Positions 44,999 through 54,560 of a DNA stretch of 64,000 bases are shown here, in pieces. The notes under the pieces were generated by a model. It was not told the DNA's origin. It saw only the letters and a program-made list of their open reading frames with translations, and did no database searches. Each line of letters begins with the position of its first letter. Positions within the stretch are counted from its first letter, which is position 1. Source of the stretch: Streptomyces sp. GESEQ-35 (GTDB taxonomy: Bacteria; Actinomycetota; Actinomycetes; Streptomycetales; Streptomycetaceae); contig NZ_JAFFSX010000021.1 in assembly GCF_017948485.1 (NCBI RefSeq), positions 143,276 through 207,275 on the forward strand, given 5' to 3'. Both the position numbers and the translations under genes were made by a program.

Positions 44999-45200
44999 CG
45001 GCCGCCGGCAGCCAGCCTTCCGCCGAGGCAAGCGGACTCGTTGCCGGTGGACAGCGTGGCACTGGTCGTAGTTCGTGTCCGATCTCCCACCAAAACCTCT
45101 CAAACCGCCCTTTGAGCGCCTTCCAAGCGCGCGCCGGCCTGGCTGTCCGGATGCGTGATTCGTACGCGGCTGACCTGCCCGGTGGATCGGACTGGTTCAT
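44955..45200 (-). CDS. possible small hypothetical protein
   Basis: ATG 45200 has GAGGGA upstream and encodes 81 residues. The N-terminal half (AYESRIRTARPARAWKALKG, then RFERFWWEIGHEL) looks protein-like; the C-terminal half does not. It lies downstream of the terpene synthase on the same strand. It overlaps the possible membrane ORF at 44894. I cannot decide between them. Confidence 0.35.
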   Translation of the reverse strand: MNQSDPPGRSAAYESRIRTARPARAWKALKGRFERFWWEIGHELRPVPRCPPATSPLASAEGWLPAAVMRGRGARGVRAGP

Positions 45201-45269
45201 GGGTTCCCTCTCTCTGCGGGAAAGGTGACGACTGCGGCGTGCTCGTGGGATCACGCGGCCGGCGGAGGC

Positions 45270-46361
45270 TCAGCGGGCGCCACCGGCACCGGGGGGAAGC
45301 TGGTCCCACCACCACGAGATCTCGGGGATCGGCAGCGGAGCCAGGTCGGCGTGTTCTGTCCGGTGAGGGGTGAGGACGACGGTCGCCTCGCTCGCGTCGG
45401 CCGACAGCGTGTAGCGCTGCTGGGAGGCCCCCCATTCGAGCTGGGCCCGCATGAAGTTCCCGAGGTCGTCGACGTAGCGGCACAGCGCCTCACCGGCTGC
45501 GGGACGGATGTCTTCGCGAAGGGCGAGGTACAGGCACATCAGGCGGTCGCACAGTGCCATGCCCTGCTGAACCGGGGTCCCCGGCAGCTCACCCGCCACG
45601 ACAGAGAGGACGCTCTGGTCGTCCTCATGCTGCAGGGCCTCCTTGTAGGAGGACATGAGGTCGTTGCTCCACCCTACGTAGAGCCAGGTGAGTTCGGTCA
45701 GGGCCCGCACAGCCGGGTGCAGGATCTCCGCCTCGGTCAGCTCGATCCCATTGGCGATCTCGATCAACACGGTCAGTTGCGGCGCGTACGATGCCTCACC
45801 GCGAAACAGGCAGAACTCCCCGAGGCTCGGCTGCCTGCCCGCAGCGCGGTTGGCCACCTGCCACTGCGTGGCCTGGGCCCAACGGCGGAGCGCCTCCGAC
45901 CAGCGGCGCATCAGCACTGGCGACAGGTGGCGCTCAGCGCGCTGGGCCAGGTCCCGAAGAGCGCGGATGTGCGGGTTGGCGTCGAACACGGTCAAGCCGG
46001 GTACCTCGACTACCCGCACCAGCTTTCCCAGGACCGGGATCAGGTCGCCCGGCTGTATTTCCGCGTCGCAGTACTCGTCGTCGAACCGTAACGCCCAGTA
46101 GTTCCAGTCCGAGGCAATCTGGAGTGCCGGGCCAGCGGGTGCTAGCGGGAGAAGCCGTGCCGCGAAGTAGGCCGGGGCGAAGGCGCGCAGTTTCTCTTGC
46201 GTCGCACTGCTCGCGCCGAACGCCGCGGTGTCCATCCAAGCGATCGAGCCCCGTTCGAGAGCCGCTGCCGAAGGGTTCGAAAGAGACGGAAGAGGGCAGT
46301 ACAGGCGGGGACTTTCGATCTGCTCGGGGGTCCCGTCAACTACTGTGTTCTCTACGGGCAT
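45270..46361 (-). CDS. class I terpene synthase (TS1)
   Basis: A 363-residue bacterial terpene synthase that ionises a prenyl diphosphate with Mg2+. The aspartate-rich motif is FDDEYCD at about residue 110. The NSE triad is NDLMSSYKE at about 245, which fits the consensus. The C-terminal region contains an ISWWWDQL end typical of this family. ATG 46361 is preceded by GAGGAG and overlaps the stop of the preceding ORF by ten bases, so translation is probably coupled. It is the last gene of the terpenoid operon. Whether it uses GGPP or FPP cannot be told. Confidence 0.85.
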   Translation of the reverse strand: MPVENTVVDGTPEQIESPRLYCPLPSLSNPSAAALERGSIAWMDTAAFGASSATQEKLRAFAPAYFAARLLPLAPAGPALQIASDWNYWALRFDDEYCDAEIQPGDLIPVLGKLVRVVEVPGLTVFDANPHIRALRDLAQRAERHLSPVLMRRWSEALRRWAQATQWQVANRAAGRQPSLGEFCLFRGEASYAPQLTVLIEIANGIELTEAEILHPAVRALTELTWLYVGWSNDLMSSYKEALQHEDDQSVLSVVAGELPGTPVQQGMALCDRLMCLYLALREDIRPAAGEALCRYVDDLGNFMRAQLEWGASQQRYTLSADASEATVVLTPHRTEHADLAPLPIPEISWWWDQLPPGAGGAR

Positions 46362-46798
46362 GTCGACTCCTCGCTGCCTCTGAGGGCCGGCGGCATGGCT
46401 GAAGCCGGGCGGACGATTGTCCCGGCAGGGCATGCCGATCCCCTCGACGTGATTGTGCCTATCTTGCGCAGGTGGTCGGCGGCGCCGATGCCGGACAACC
46501 GGAGCAGACGGGGGGCGAACCCGAGCTGGCGGGTCAGGCGGCCAACCGCCGCAGGCGGTGCAGCAAGCACGTTGTCGAGGACGGAACCCGGACAGGGCAG
46601 GGTGGACGGCTGCACGGCGGCGCCGAGCAGGCTGGCCAGAAACTCTGGCCAACGGGCCATCCGCATGGCATGTTCCACCGCCCGGTAGCCCTCTTCCTGG
46701 TGTGGCACGCGGACCGAGACGTACGGTCGGTACTTAGGTTCGCGGGCCATGTAAGCGGCGGCCCCGTCTGTTGCGGGACGGTCATCGTTGCCGAACAT
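46352..46798 (-). CDS. hypothetical protein between FAD enzyme and terpene synthase
   Basis: A 148-residue ORF. Its ATG lies two bases after the FAD-enzyme stop and its stop overlaps the terpene synthase start, the spacing expected of a translated gene. The N-terminal half (VSVRVPHQEEGYRAVEHAMR, then ARWPEFLASLLGAAVQPSTL) reads as protein; the C-terminal 40 residues are less convincing. No family is recognised and there is no clear ribosome site, so it may depend on coupling. Confidence 0.45.
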   Translation of the reverse strand: MFGNDDRPATDGAAAYMAREPKYRPYVSVRVPHQEEGYRAVEHAMRMARWPEFLASLLGAAVQPSTLPCPGSVLDNVLAAPPAAVGRLTRQLGFAPRLLRLSGIGAADHLRKIGTITSRGSACPAGTIVRPASAMPPALRGSEESTCP

Positions 46799-46800
46799 GT

Positions 46801-48201
46801 TCAGCGCCGGAGGCGGCGTCGAGGGTGTGTGCGGTGTCCTGGGTCGTGAGCCAGGCTGCGGCGCGGGTTTCTGGCGAGTAGGACGCGTGCGAGGATCTGC
46901 GGTCGGGCCAGCGCCGTGGGCCGCCTAAGACTGTGGAAGACCAGAAGGAACGCCTGGCGGGTCACGGGATCGTGGATGATGCGGGTGAACAGCCGGTTCT
47001 TGTACCACTGCACCGCGTGAGAAAGGCGGTCGGTGCGCTGCTCCCGCGCTGCTGCCCAGATCCGGTCCTCGCTCGTGGACATGAGCCAGGGCCAGAAGTG
47101 GACTCCTCGCAGGCTCCGTTGGAAGGATCGTGAGAATCCGGTCAGGTCGGCATCGTGCCGGAGTAGGCTCCGATGCAATGTCAGGGCGCTGTGGCACGCG
47201 ACCGTCATTCCCTGGCCATAGACTGGGTTGAACGCGCACACGGCGTCGCCGACTTCGACGAAGCCGTCGGGCCAGGCCGCTCCGCGTCTTAGCTCACGAC
47301 GGCGGTTTTCGGTGCGGGCAAACCGGTGTATGGCCGAGATGGGATGGCTGCTGGCCAGGACATGGGCCAGTTCTGGATTGTCCAACGAGGCTGCGAAGGA
47401 CAGGAATCCGTCTTCGTCCGTTGGGGGGTGATGTCCCGTGACGCCGAGCAACGTGACCAGCCACTGGCCGTCTTCGATCCGCGTGATGTAGACACCGCGG
47501 GGCTGGCCGCAGGCGGCCAGCGGCTGGTAGAGGGCCTTCCACTCCAATGCGGGACCCTTGTACATGCGCGATGCGTAGGCCAGCCCGGAGTCGACGACAG
47601 TCTCGGTCAGCGGCGGATAGCCCAACTCGTCCAGCCATCGCGGACATTGCGAGAACCGGCCGGAACAGTCCACGGTTAGGTCTGCCTGGTACTCCACGAA
47701 CTGCCGGGCCACCCCCGGGCGGTGTACGCAGGCGGCGACGCCGGCAACGGATCCTGGCGACGGGCCAGTGAGCAGGGCCGTGGCCGACACCCCGGTTTCG
47801 ACGCGCACGTGCCCGATCGTCTTGACCCGTCGGCGGATTTGAGCCTCCAGCAGGTCACGGCTAGAACTACGAAAGAGCAGGCCCGCTGTGCTGGCAGGCA
47901 CCCGTCCCGGCGGGAGCAACATCACGCTCTCGTCTCCGAAGTCGAACACGAGCGCTCCCGCTTCGGCCAGTTCGGTGCCCAGGCCGGGAAAGAGTTCCTC
48001 GAATCTGGCCGCCCCGGCAGCTAGGAGTCCGTGCACATGCCTCGCCTGTGGAACCCCTGTCCGACCCACACCGTCGCCGGGTAGCCACTCGCGTTCAAGG
48101 ATGACCACCTCCCGGAAGTGATCGGCCAGAACGCGGGCCACTGCCAAGCCCGCGATCCCACTTCCGATCACCAGCGCCCGATCTCTCGTGCTCACCTGCA
48201 T
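46801..48201 (-). CDS. FAD-dependent oxidoreductase/monooxygenase of the terpenoid cluster
   Basis: A 466-residue flavoprotein of the geranylgeranyl-reductase/epoxidase superfamily. The FAD motif is VIGSGIAGLAVARVLADHF at residues 10-30. DCSGRFS lies at the usual central position, and GDAVCAFNPVYGQGMTVACH is the second FAD motif. ATG 48201 has GGAGGGGG just upstream. In this cluster it could oxidise the prenyl precursor or the cyclised product. Similar enzymes in Streptomyces terpenoid and indole-terpenoid pathways are epoxidases, but the reaction here is inferred only by context. Confidence 0.8.
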   Translation of the reverse strand: MQVSTRDRALVIGSGIAGLAVARVLADHFREVVILEREWLPGDGVGRTGVPQARHVHGLLAAGAARFEELFPGLGTELAEAGALVFDFGDESVMLLPPGRVPASTAGLLFRSSSRDLLEAQIRRRVKTIGHVRVETGVSATALLTGPSPGSVAGVAACVHRPGVARQFVEYQADLTVDCSGRFSQCPRWLDELGYPPLTETVVDSGLAYASRMYKGPALEWKALYQPLAACGQPRGVYITRIEDGQWLVTLLGVTGHHPPTDEDGFLSFAASLDNPELAHVLASSHPISAIHRFARTENRRRELRRGAAWPDGFVEVGDAVCAFNPVYGQGMTVACHSALTLHRSLLRHDADLTGFSRSFQRSLRGVHFWPWLMSTSEDRIWAAAREQRTDRLSHAVQWYKNRLFTRIIHDPVTRQAFLLVFHSLRRPTALARPQILARVLLARNPRRSLAHDPGHRTHPRRRLRR

Positions 48202-48429
48202 CCCCCTCCTCGCCTTTACCTGACCCGTCACTGGTCGGATGACTGCAGCGGCTCTGTGATCCGACACCGGGTTCTGTGCGTATGCTGGCCAGCAACCGAG
48301 CAACTTTGCGGAGCTCCTTGCTCTATGGGTCCGTCTGCGGGAACCGCCTGCCACGGGCCAGAACACCGTCCACCAAGGGCGCGTGGGACACGGCCCGGCC
48401 GCTGCCACCGCAACACGCCCTCGATCTCT

Positions 48430-48638
48430 GTGCTCGGGCACCTCATCGGTCTCCGCGACGAAGATCGCGTCCTTGGCCTGAAGGGTGCTGACGACGTAGG
48501 TGTTGTGGACGATCTCGTGGCGCGCACCTACTGGTGCCTCGTACACCTCCAGCGCTTTCTCCACGGTGGCGATCGCCCATTCCACTCCGGCGTAGCCCCC
48601 GCGCGGGCGGCGAGCTGGACCCGCTTGCGGCCGGTCAT
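48430..48638 (-). pseudogene. relic of an ispH gene
   Basis: ATG 48638 overlaps the stop of the GGPP synthase relic (ATGA), exactly as the better copy at 53503 does. After one frame change the sequence reads YAGVEWAIATVEKALEVYEA, then ARHEIVHNTYVVSTLQAKDA and IFVAETDEVPE, colinear with residues 13-70 of the ispH copy. The first iron-sulfur Cys is missing (GYAGV where the copy has GCCAGV). Nothing after residue 75 remains. Confidence 0.8.
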
Positions 48639-48770
48639 GAGGTGCGCTCCACTGCAAGGGCCGCGATGCGGCGCAGGGTGACGGTGGCGGCGGGCGTGAG
48701 GGGGGTCTCCCGGGCGGCCACGGCCTGTCCGTATCGGGCGGCGATCAAGGCGACTGGCTCGACGGCTAGA
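48635..48770 (-). pseudogene. relic of a polyprenyl synthase gene (C-terminus)
   Basis: The minus strand encodes IAARYGQAVAARETPLTPAA then RIAALAVERTS and a stop. The intact GGPP synthase at 53500 ends IATRYARALAALDAVPYPPP then RHIAARAVERTS. Position relative to the ispH relic is also the same. About 40 residues remain of the gene. The sequence to 49037 holds no other recognisable part. Confidence 0.75.
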
Positions 48771-49037
48771 AGCGTGGCGCTGCTTGTCGATCACCTGGAT
48801 CGGCGGGAGGGCAAGAGACGGCTGAGTGGGCATGGATTCTCCCAGGCAGAAAGGGGTGAAGAGGTCCCTGCCGGCGCCGGCCGTGGCGACCACGGGCGCC
48901 ACCGCCTGCGGCCGGAGCAGCTGCTGTGGCTCCTGGTGGGCAGCGAGGCTCGGGGTGCATTCGGGCCGCAGCCCCTGGAGCGGCAGCATCGTGGGCGGTT
49001 GGGCCGGCTGGCTTGGCCCGTTCAACTGGCCGATGTT

Positions 49038-50150
49038 TCAAGCCGGCTTCCAGCAGACGGGGCGTTGTACGCGCCACCACCAGCTGATCGAGTCGATGTC
49101 GAGCGGTTGATGGGAGGTTGCACCGCACTGGTCGGTGAACCCGGGCGGGGTGAACATCTCGGCGCTGTCGGGGCTTCCGTCCTGGTAGCGGTAGCGGTGG
49201 CTCTCCTGGAAGAAGTGCATGCAGCCACTGATGTACGCGGCGAGCGCGTTCAGGTACGTGTCGACGGTCGGGGGATGGTCGTCGTGCAGGACCTGTTCGC
49301 GTAGGTCCAGGAACCGGTTCACGATGCGTTCGTAGATGACGACCGCTTCGGCGACCGCTTCGGCGATCGTGGCGCGGTGTTCGTGGCGCAGTACGTCGAT
49401 CAGGTTGTGCAGGTCACTGGAGCGGGCGGCTTCCTTGCCGTGGGAGAAGACCTCATGGCCGACGGCCGCGGCCATGACGGCCATCTCGGTGAGGGCCCGC
49501 AGCCTTGGGTCCGCGAAATGCTCCGGCCCCATCCCGTGGATGCCCATCAGGGCCGGGAAGAGAACGCATGCCGGGCCGCCGCCGATGTAGAGGCGTGAGT
49601 GCAGCGTGTCGCTCAGGGTAGGCGGGATCCCGCGCACGTTGGCGGCGATCCGCCAGAGTTCGCGTACCGTCTGGGCGTGGAGGGTCGCTTCGAGCCGCTC
49701 GCACAGATAGGCCGGGCAGGAGGCGCGGAAGTCACGCAGGATCTCCGCCAGCGCGTGGGCATAGGGTCCGTCCCTTTCGCTTACCGGCTCCGGGGCGGCC
49801 GCCGTGCGGACCGTGCGGGCCAAGAACGCCGCCGCACCGGCCGTGTCCAGGCGGACCGGCCCTTCGTCGAGGAAGTCGTCCACCGCGAAAAACCACATGG
49901 ACATGTTCGCGGCCACCTGCAACAACTCCGCCGGACCGGCCGGAACGATATAGCCGACCAGGGCCCCGGCCAGGTGGCCTGAGATGCGCTCCTGCTCCTG
50001 CGGCGGGTAGAGACCATGGCGTCGCATGAACTCGTTCGCGCCGAGATCGACGGTGTGGGAGGCCGGGTGCAGTTGGAACGGGATCGGGCAGTACACGGGT
50101 GGCACATCGATCTTGTGGATGTCTGGCACGGAGGTCTTCGGCAGGGTCAT
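49038..50150 (-). CDS. class I terpene synthase (TS2) with unusual NSE motif
   Basis: A 370-residue terpene synthase. The aspartate-rich motif is FFAVDDFLDEG at about residue 90. The second metal motif reads GHEVFSHGKEA at about 234-244, where the consensus is ND-x2-S-x3-E: Ser and the final Glu remain but Asn-Asp is His-Glu. ATG 50150 has GGAGA upstream. It lies downstream of the class II cyclase and the cyclase relic, so it is the natural partner for a class II product. The altered motif may change metal binding or activity. Confidence 0.8.
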   Translation of the reverse strand: MTLPKTSVPDIHKIDVPPVYCPIPFQLHPASHTVDLGANEFMRRHGLYPPQEQERISGHLAGALVGYIVPAGPAELLQVAANMSMWFFAVDDFLDEGPVRLDTAGAAAFLARTVRTAAAPEPVSERDGPYAHALAEILRDFRASCPAYLCERLEATLHAQTVRELWRIAANVRGIPPTLSDTLHSRLYIGGGPACVLFPALMGIHGMGPEHFADPRLRALTEMAVMAAAVGHEVFSHGKEAARSSDLHNLIDVLRHEHRATIAEAVAEAVVIYERIVNRFLDLREQVLHDDHPPTVDTYLNALAAYISGCMHFFQESHRYRYQDGSPDSAEMFTPPGFTDQCGATSHQPLDIDSISWWWRVQRPVCWKPA

Positions 50151-50158
50151 CGGCTCTC

Positions 50159-50535
50159 CTATACGGGGCAAGTGCGGGCGGTCGCGTCCGGGACTTGGTC
50201 GGGCGGGGCGGTGAAGTCGCCGTCGGGGTGCGGTTGGGCAAGGAGATAGCTGACCGTGGGGGTGATCACGCGTGAGGCGGCGCCATATCTGGTGATCGCG
50301 GGGATGGCCTGAGCGGTGGACAGCGCGTCGCTGGCGCTGTTGCCGTCATGACCCCAGCCGCCGTCGGAGTTCTGGGGCTCCTCCAGATGCGCTATCGACC
50401 GCGAGGTGGCGGCTGCGATGTGTTTCTGGATGGCCATCCCGCACTCCGTTAGGGCGGCCTGCTGCGCTTGTGCGCGGAGGCTCTCGGAGTCCATCAGCGT
50501 GCCGTCAAAGTCGAAGACGTAGGCCGTGTAGTGGA
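50159..50535 (-). pseudogene. chimeric relic: HAD-phosphatase start fused to class II cyclase end
   Basis: The frame begins FHYTAYVFDFDGTLMDSESL, the motif I region of a HAD-superfamily phosphatase. About 20 residues later it passes into HLEEPQNSDGGWGHDGNSAS and ALSTAQAIPAITRYGAASR, colinear with the C-terminal repeat of the intact cyclase next door (QNPDGGWGQRNSTTSDALST). It ends before the cyclase's final helix. The structure suggests a deletion that joined two genes, or the wreck of a HAD-cyclase fusion. Confidence 0.65.
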
Positions 50536-50605
50536 AGGACCGGTCTGCTCCCTTGCGGCCTGGCGGGGGTGGCCCCGGTTTCGGTGAGCGGCCTTGCCGT
50601 GCGCG

Positions 50606-52162
50606 TCATACCGCCGCCGACTGGGGTCGTCCGTTGGCCGGGTGCGCCTCGACGGCCGTGTTGAGCGCTGTCAGGGCGTGGACGTTGGCCAGGACCGGGA
50701 AGTTGTAGGGGAGAGGCCGTGGTCCCACCTGGTCGGGCGGGGCCGTGAAGCCGCCCTCGGGTTCCTGCCGGTCGAGGAAGTGGGCAAGAGCGCGGCCGGC
50801 TGTGGTTGCGGCCCCGTGCCGGACGATGATGGGTACGGCGTGCGCGGTGGACAGTGCGTCGCTCGTGGTGCTGTTGCGCTGGCCCCAGCCGCCGTCGGGG
50901 TTTTGGGTCTGTTCCAGGCGCCGCACCGCCTTGGCGGTGGCCGCGGCGATGCGGGTGCGGGCCGTCGGGGAGACGTGGGCCGTGGTGCGGCCGAGGGCCT
51001 CCACCACGTGGGCGATGACGCTGGACTCGCTGAGTGTCCAGCTTCGCTGCCATGTTCCGTCGTCGTCCTGGGCATTGAGGAGGAAGCCGACGGCCTGGTC
51101 GAGGATGCCGGAGTGGCGTCGCCAGTCGGGGGCCAGTGCGATGACAGCCCCGGCGGTCAGGTCGGGCTCGGGGGCATGTCCGCGGACATAGGTAGGCCAT
51201 CCGCCGGCCTTGTCGGCCATGCGGCGCAGGTAGTTGTCGGCCCGGCCGAGCCGATCCCCGTAGGTGTTCGGGCCGGCCAGGCGGAGCAGCTCGGCGCACC
51301 GACTGGTGTCGTCGACGTCGCTTTGGGTGGTGGTCTCGTCGTAGCCCCAGCCACCGTCCGCGAGCTGCTGGCCCGCGACGTAGGCGGCCATCAGTGGGAC
51401 CACGCCTCGCCGGTCTCCGGCGCCCGCGAGAACGGTCCCGGCCAGTGCGGTCACCCACACCTCCTGTCCGGCGATGAACGGGATCCCGCGGTCGGCGTTC
51501 TGGACCCGGATAAGTGCGTGCAGGCCCTCGCGCAGCAGCGCGCCGCCGGGCTGATATGTGTGCAGGGCGTGCAGAGCGATCAGGTGTGCCAGCGTGTTCC
51601 CCTGCCATACCTTTCCCGCGTCAAAGGAGCCCAGGGACGTGGCCATCCGGACCCGGTCGGCGTCCAGGGCTGGGGATTCCTCGTTGCGGTGTGCGGCGTG
51701 GAGGATCCGGACCGCGCGGAGGGTCACGTCGGTCCAGACCGCCTGTTCCTCGTCCGGGATGGACCCGGGATCCGTGCGGCCGTCGAAGGGCAGGGCACCC
51801 AGCACTGCAAGGAGCGTTTCGAGAAGGAGCTGTTTCCGAGCGCCGGTGAAGTGCCGGAAGCCGTCCAGATGGGCCCGTACCTCCGCGCTCGCTACCGGCC
51901 GGCCCGTGACGGCTGCTGCTGCGGCGGCGTCCAGGACGCCTGCCGGGCGCGCCCGGCCCAGGAAGCCGGTCAAGGCTTCTTGCGTGTCGGGGTCTGTCCC
52001 TTCTTTGCGCAGCAGCCTGAGTAAAAGGGCTGATTCCAGGATCCGGCTGGCGCATCGGTCCCGGATCGCACCGTCCGGTTCCACGCGGCGGACCAGGTGG
52101 TTATACAGGCGCTGGCGGGCGGACAGGATGCGAGCGTTGGGCCAACTGACGGTCGTGGTCAT
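50606..52162 (-). CDS. class II diterpene cyclase (protonation-type)
   Basis: A 518-residue squalene-hopene-cyclase-like enzyme. The protonating motif DxDD is present as SDVDDTSRC at about residue 300. Several prenyltransferase/squalene-oxidase repeats with QW-type motifs are visible (QQLADGGWGYDE, AQDDDGTWQRSW, QNPDGGWGQRN). Length and layout fit bacterial class II diterpene cyclases that turn GGPP into a bicyclic diphosphate. ATG 52162 with GGGAG upstream. The gene is intact and codes for the likely committed step of the cluster, feeding TS2 or TS1. Confidence 0.85.
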   Translation of the reverse strand: MTTTVSWPNARILSARQRLYNHLVRRVEPDGAIRDRCASRILESALLLRLLRKEGTDPDTQEALTGFLGRARPAGVLDAAAAAAVTGRPVASAEVRAHLDGFRHFTGARKQLLLETLLAVLGALPFDGRTDPGSIPDEEQAVWTDVTLRAVRILHAAHRNEESPALDADRVRMATSLGSFDAGKVWQGNTLAHLIALHALHTYQPGGALLREGLHALIRVQNADRGIPFIAGQEVWVTALAGTVLAGAGDRRGVVPLMAAYVAGQQLADGGWGYDETTTQSDVDDTSRCAELLRLAGPNTYGDRLGRADNYLRRMADKAGGWPTYVRGHAPEPDLTAGAVIALAPDWRRHSGILDQAVGFLLNAQDDDGTWQRSWTLSESSVIAHVVEALGRTTAHVSPTARTRIAAATAKAVRRLEQTQNPDGGWGQRNSTTSDALSTAHAVPIIVRHGAATTAGRALAHFLDRQEPEGGFTAPPDQVGPRPLPYNFPVLANVHALTALNTAVEAHPANGRPQSAAV

Positions 52163-52454
52163 CAGGTTCTCCCTCATTTGGGATAATAGGGACCGCTGAA
52201 GTGCCCCCGGAGTGACTCTGCTGGTCTGTTCACGTGTCGCAAGTGAGAGAGGCGGAGGGTGTCGAGGCGGGAGGTCCAACTGCCTCCCAGTGGGGTTCCG
52301 GTGAGCCAGGCATCGATGCAGACGAGGTTGAGGGCGGGCATCGCAGTGACTACGTGTTGCAGGGTGGGTCTTGGCGAAGCCTGTGTAGCGGGCGTGGTGG
52401 ACATCGCAGTCAGGCCGGCCGGCCCGCCCATCGCCACCGCAATGGCCACCACCC

Positions 52455-52561
52455 ATGCGACCGAAGGTGTAGGGCCGGTCGAAGTCGTGTTCGGCCGCAT
52501 ACAGGACATTGGTGTTGATCCGGATGGGGCACGGGACGGGAAGGTCAATCTTGTGAGGCAT
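52455..52561 (-). pseudogene. N-terminal relic of a terpene synthase gene
   Basis: ATG 52561 begins PHKIDLPVPCPIRINTNVLY followed by AAEHDFDRPYTFG, the normal beginning of a bacterial class I terpene synthase. Then the frame breaks up and no aspartate-rich motif follows. The rest of 52163-52454 shows no clear protein. It overlaps the end of ispH by 17 bases, so it once followed ispH in the operon. Confidence 0.6.
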
Positions 52562-53503
52562 GGGCATCCCCTGCATTCGTCAGCTCTCGTGGCAGGGCGA
52601 AGTGCTGGTGTTCGGTGGCGGCGCTGACGGTCTTCACGTCGTCGTAGCCGTGGGCGGCCAGCCGCTGGAGGACGCCGTCGACCAGGATTTCCGGGACGGA
52701 GGCGCCCGAGGTGACGCCCACGGTGCTCACGCCCTCAAGCCACGTCTGGTTGATCTGGTCGGCGTGGTCGACCAGGTGGGCTGTTTGGGCGCCGGCGGCG
52801 AGTGCCACCTCGACCAGCCGTTTGGAGTTGGAGGAGTTCTGTGAGCCGACCACGATGACCAGGTCGGACTCGGCGCCGATCATTTCACGGCCATCTGACG
52901 GTTCTGGGTGGCGTAGCAGATGTCGTCGCTGGGCGGGGACTGCAGGTTGGGGTAGCGGTCCTTGAGGGCCGTGACCGTCCGCATGGTTTCGTCGACGGAG
53001 AGGGTGGTCTGGGAGAGCCATACCACCTTGTCCGGGGCGCGGACCTGGACGCTTGCCACGTCGTGGGGGCCGTCGACGAGCTGGATGTGGTCAGGTGCTT
53101 CGCCGCTGGTGCCGATGACTTCCTCGTGTCCTTCGTGGCCGATGAGGAGGATGTCGTAGTCCTGCTCGGCAAAGCGGGCGGCTTCCTTGTGGACCTTGGT
53201 GACGAGCGGGCAGGTCGCGTCGATGGCCCTCAGGCCGCGTGCGGCCGCCTGTTCGCGGACGGTGGGGGCGACGCCGTGGGCGGAGAAGATGACGATGCTG
53301 CCCTCGGGTACTTCGTGCGTCTCCTCGACGAAGATGGCGCCTTTGTCTTTGAGGGTGTTGATGATGTGGGTGTTGTGGACGATTTCGTGGCGTACGTAGA
53401 CCGGGGGCCCGTACAGTTCCAGGGCCTTCTCGACGGTGGCGATGGCGCGGTCGACCCCGGCGCAGCATCCGCGGGGAGCGGCGAGCAGCACGCGACGGTT
53501 CAT
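52545..53503 (-). pseudogene. ispH: 4-hydroxy-3-methylbut-2-enyl diphosphate reductase, frameshifted
   Basis: IspH makes IPP and DMAPP from HMBPP using a [4Fe-4S] cluster. The first frame (53503-52880) carries all three cluster Cys regions: APRGCCAGVDRA, DATCPLVTK and CYATQNRQ. Just after NRQMAVK a deletion of about four bases (GTGAAATGATC) gives a stop. The next frame resumes MIGAESDLVIVVGSQNSSNS and finishes at 52545. As written the enzyme would lack its third domain. The start overlaps the GGPP synthase stop (ATGA). It may be a real loss, tolerated if another ispH exists. Confidence 0.85.
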
Positions 53504-54560
53504 GAGGTGCGCTCCACGGCTCGGGCGGCGATGTGCCGCAGTGCGGCGGCGGCCGGTGGCGGGTACGGGACGGCGTCGAGGGCGGCGAGGGCGCGGGCGT
53601 ACCGGGTGGCGATCATGTCTTCGACCGTGGCGCGGGCGCCGGTGGCGTCCAGGACGGTGCGGATGCGGGCGGCGCCGTTGTGATCCAGGTCCTCGGTGCC
53701 GACCAGGGAGTCGAGAAGCTTGCGCTGGGCGGTGTCGGCGCGCTGGGCGGCCAGGGCGAGAAGGACTGTGTGCTTGCCCTCGCGCAGGTCGTCCAGGACG
53801 GGCTTGCCGGTGTCGTCGGGGCGGCCGTAGACGCCGAGGATGTCGTCACGGAGCTGGAAGGCTTCCCCGAGTGGAAGGGCGTAGCGCGACAGCGCGGCGT
53901 GCAGGCCCACCTCGGCGTCGGCGAGGGTCGCTCCGCAGTGCAGGGGGCGATCCACGGTGTACTTGGCGGTCTTGAACCGGATCACCTGCAGGGCCGCTTC
54001 ATGGTCGGTGATCGGCCCGAGCGGCGTCATGAGGTCCAGGTACTGGCCGTAGATGACCTCTTGGCGCATGACATCGATGACCCGGCGCAGCCCGGCGAGG
54101 CGGTGGGCCGGGTGGCCTGAGCTGTGCAGCAGCTCGTCCGACCAGGCCAGAGCCATGTCGCCGATCAAGATGGCGGCGCTGGTGCCGAGTTGGTCGTGGC
54201 CGAGGCGATTCGCGAGCACACGGTGCACGGTGGGCTGGCCGCGGCGGGTGGCGCTGTTGTCCATGATGTCGTCGTGGATCAGAGCGAAGGCGTGGAACAT
54301 CTCCAGGGCCGCCGCCGTCTGGATCACGGCCTCCTCGTCGCCGTGGCCGCTGGCGGCATACCAGCCCAGTACGCAGAGCAGGGGGCGCAGCCGCTTACCG
54401 CCCGCGTCAAGGAAGTCCCGCAGTGCCGTGGGCACCACCAGGGGCAGGGACCGGTCCTCGGCCGTGCGTGTCTTGGCGTCGAGGAAGCTGTGCAGCGCCT
54501 GGTCGATCCGGCTCTGCACGTGCGCGAGGTTGATGGGTTCGGTGTTCAGGGACGGGGCGG

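Noticed and set aside
50594..52024. 476-codon plus-strand ORF
   Set aside because: Antisense shadow of the class II cyclase gene.
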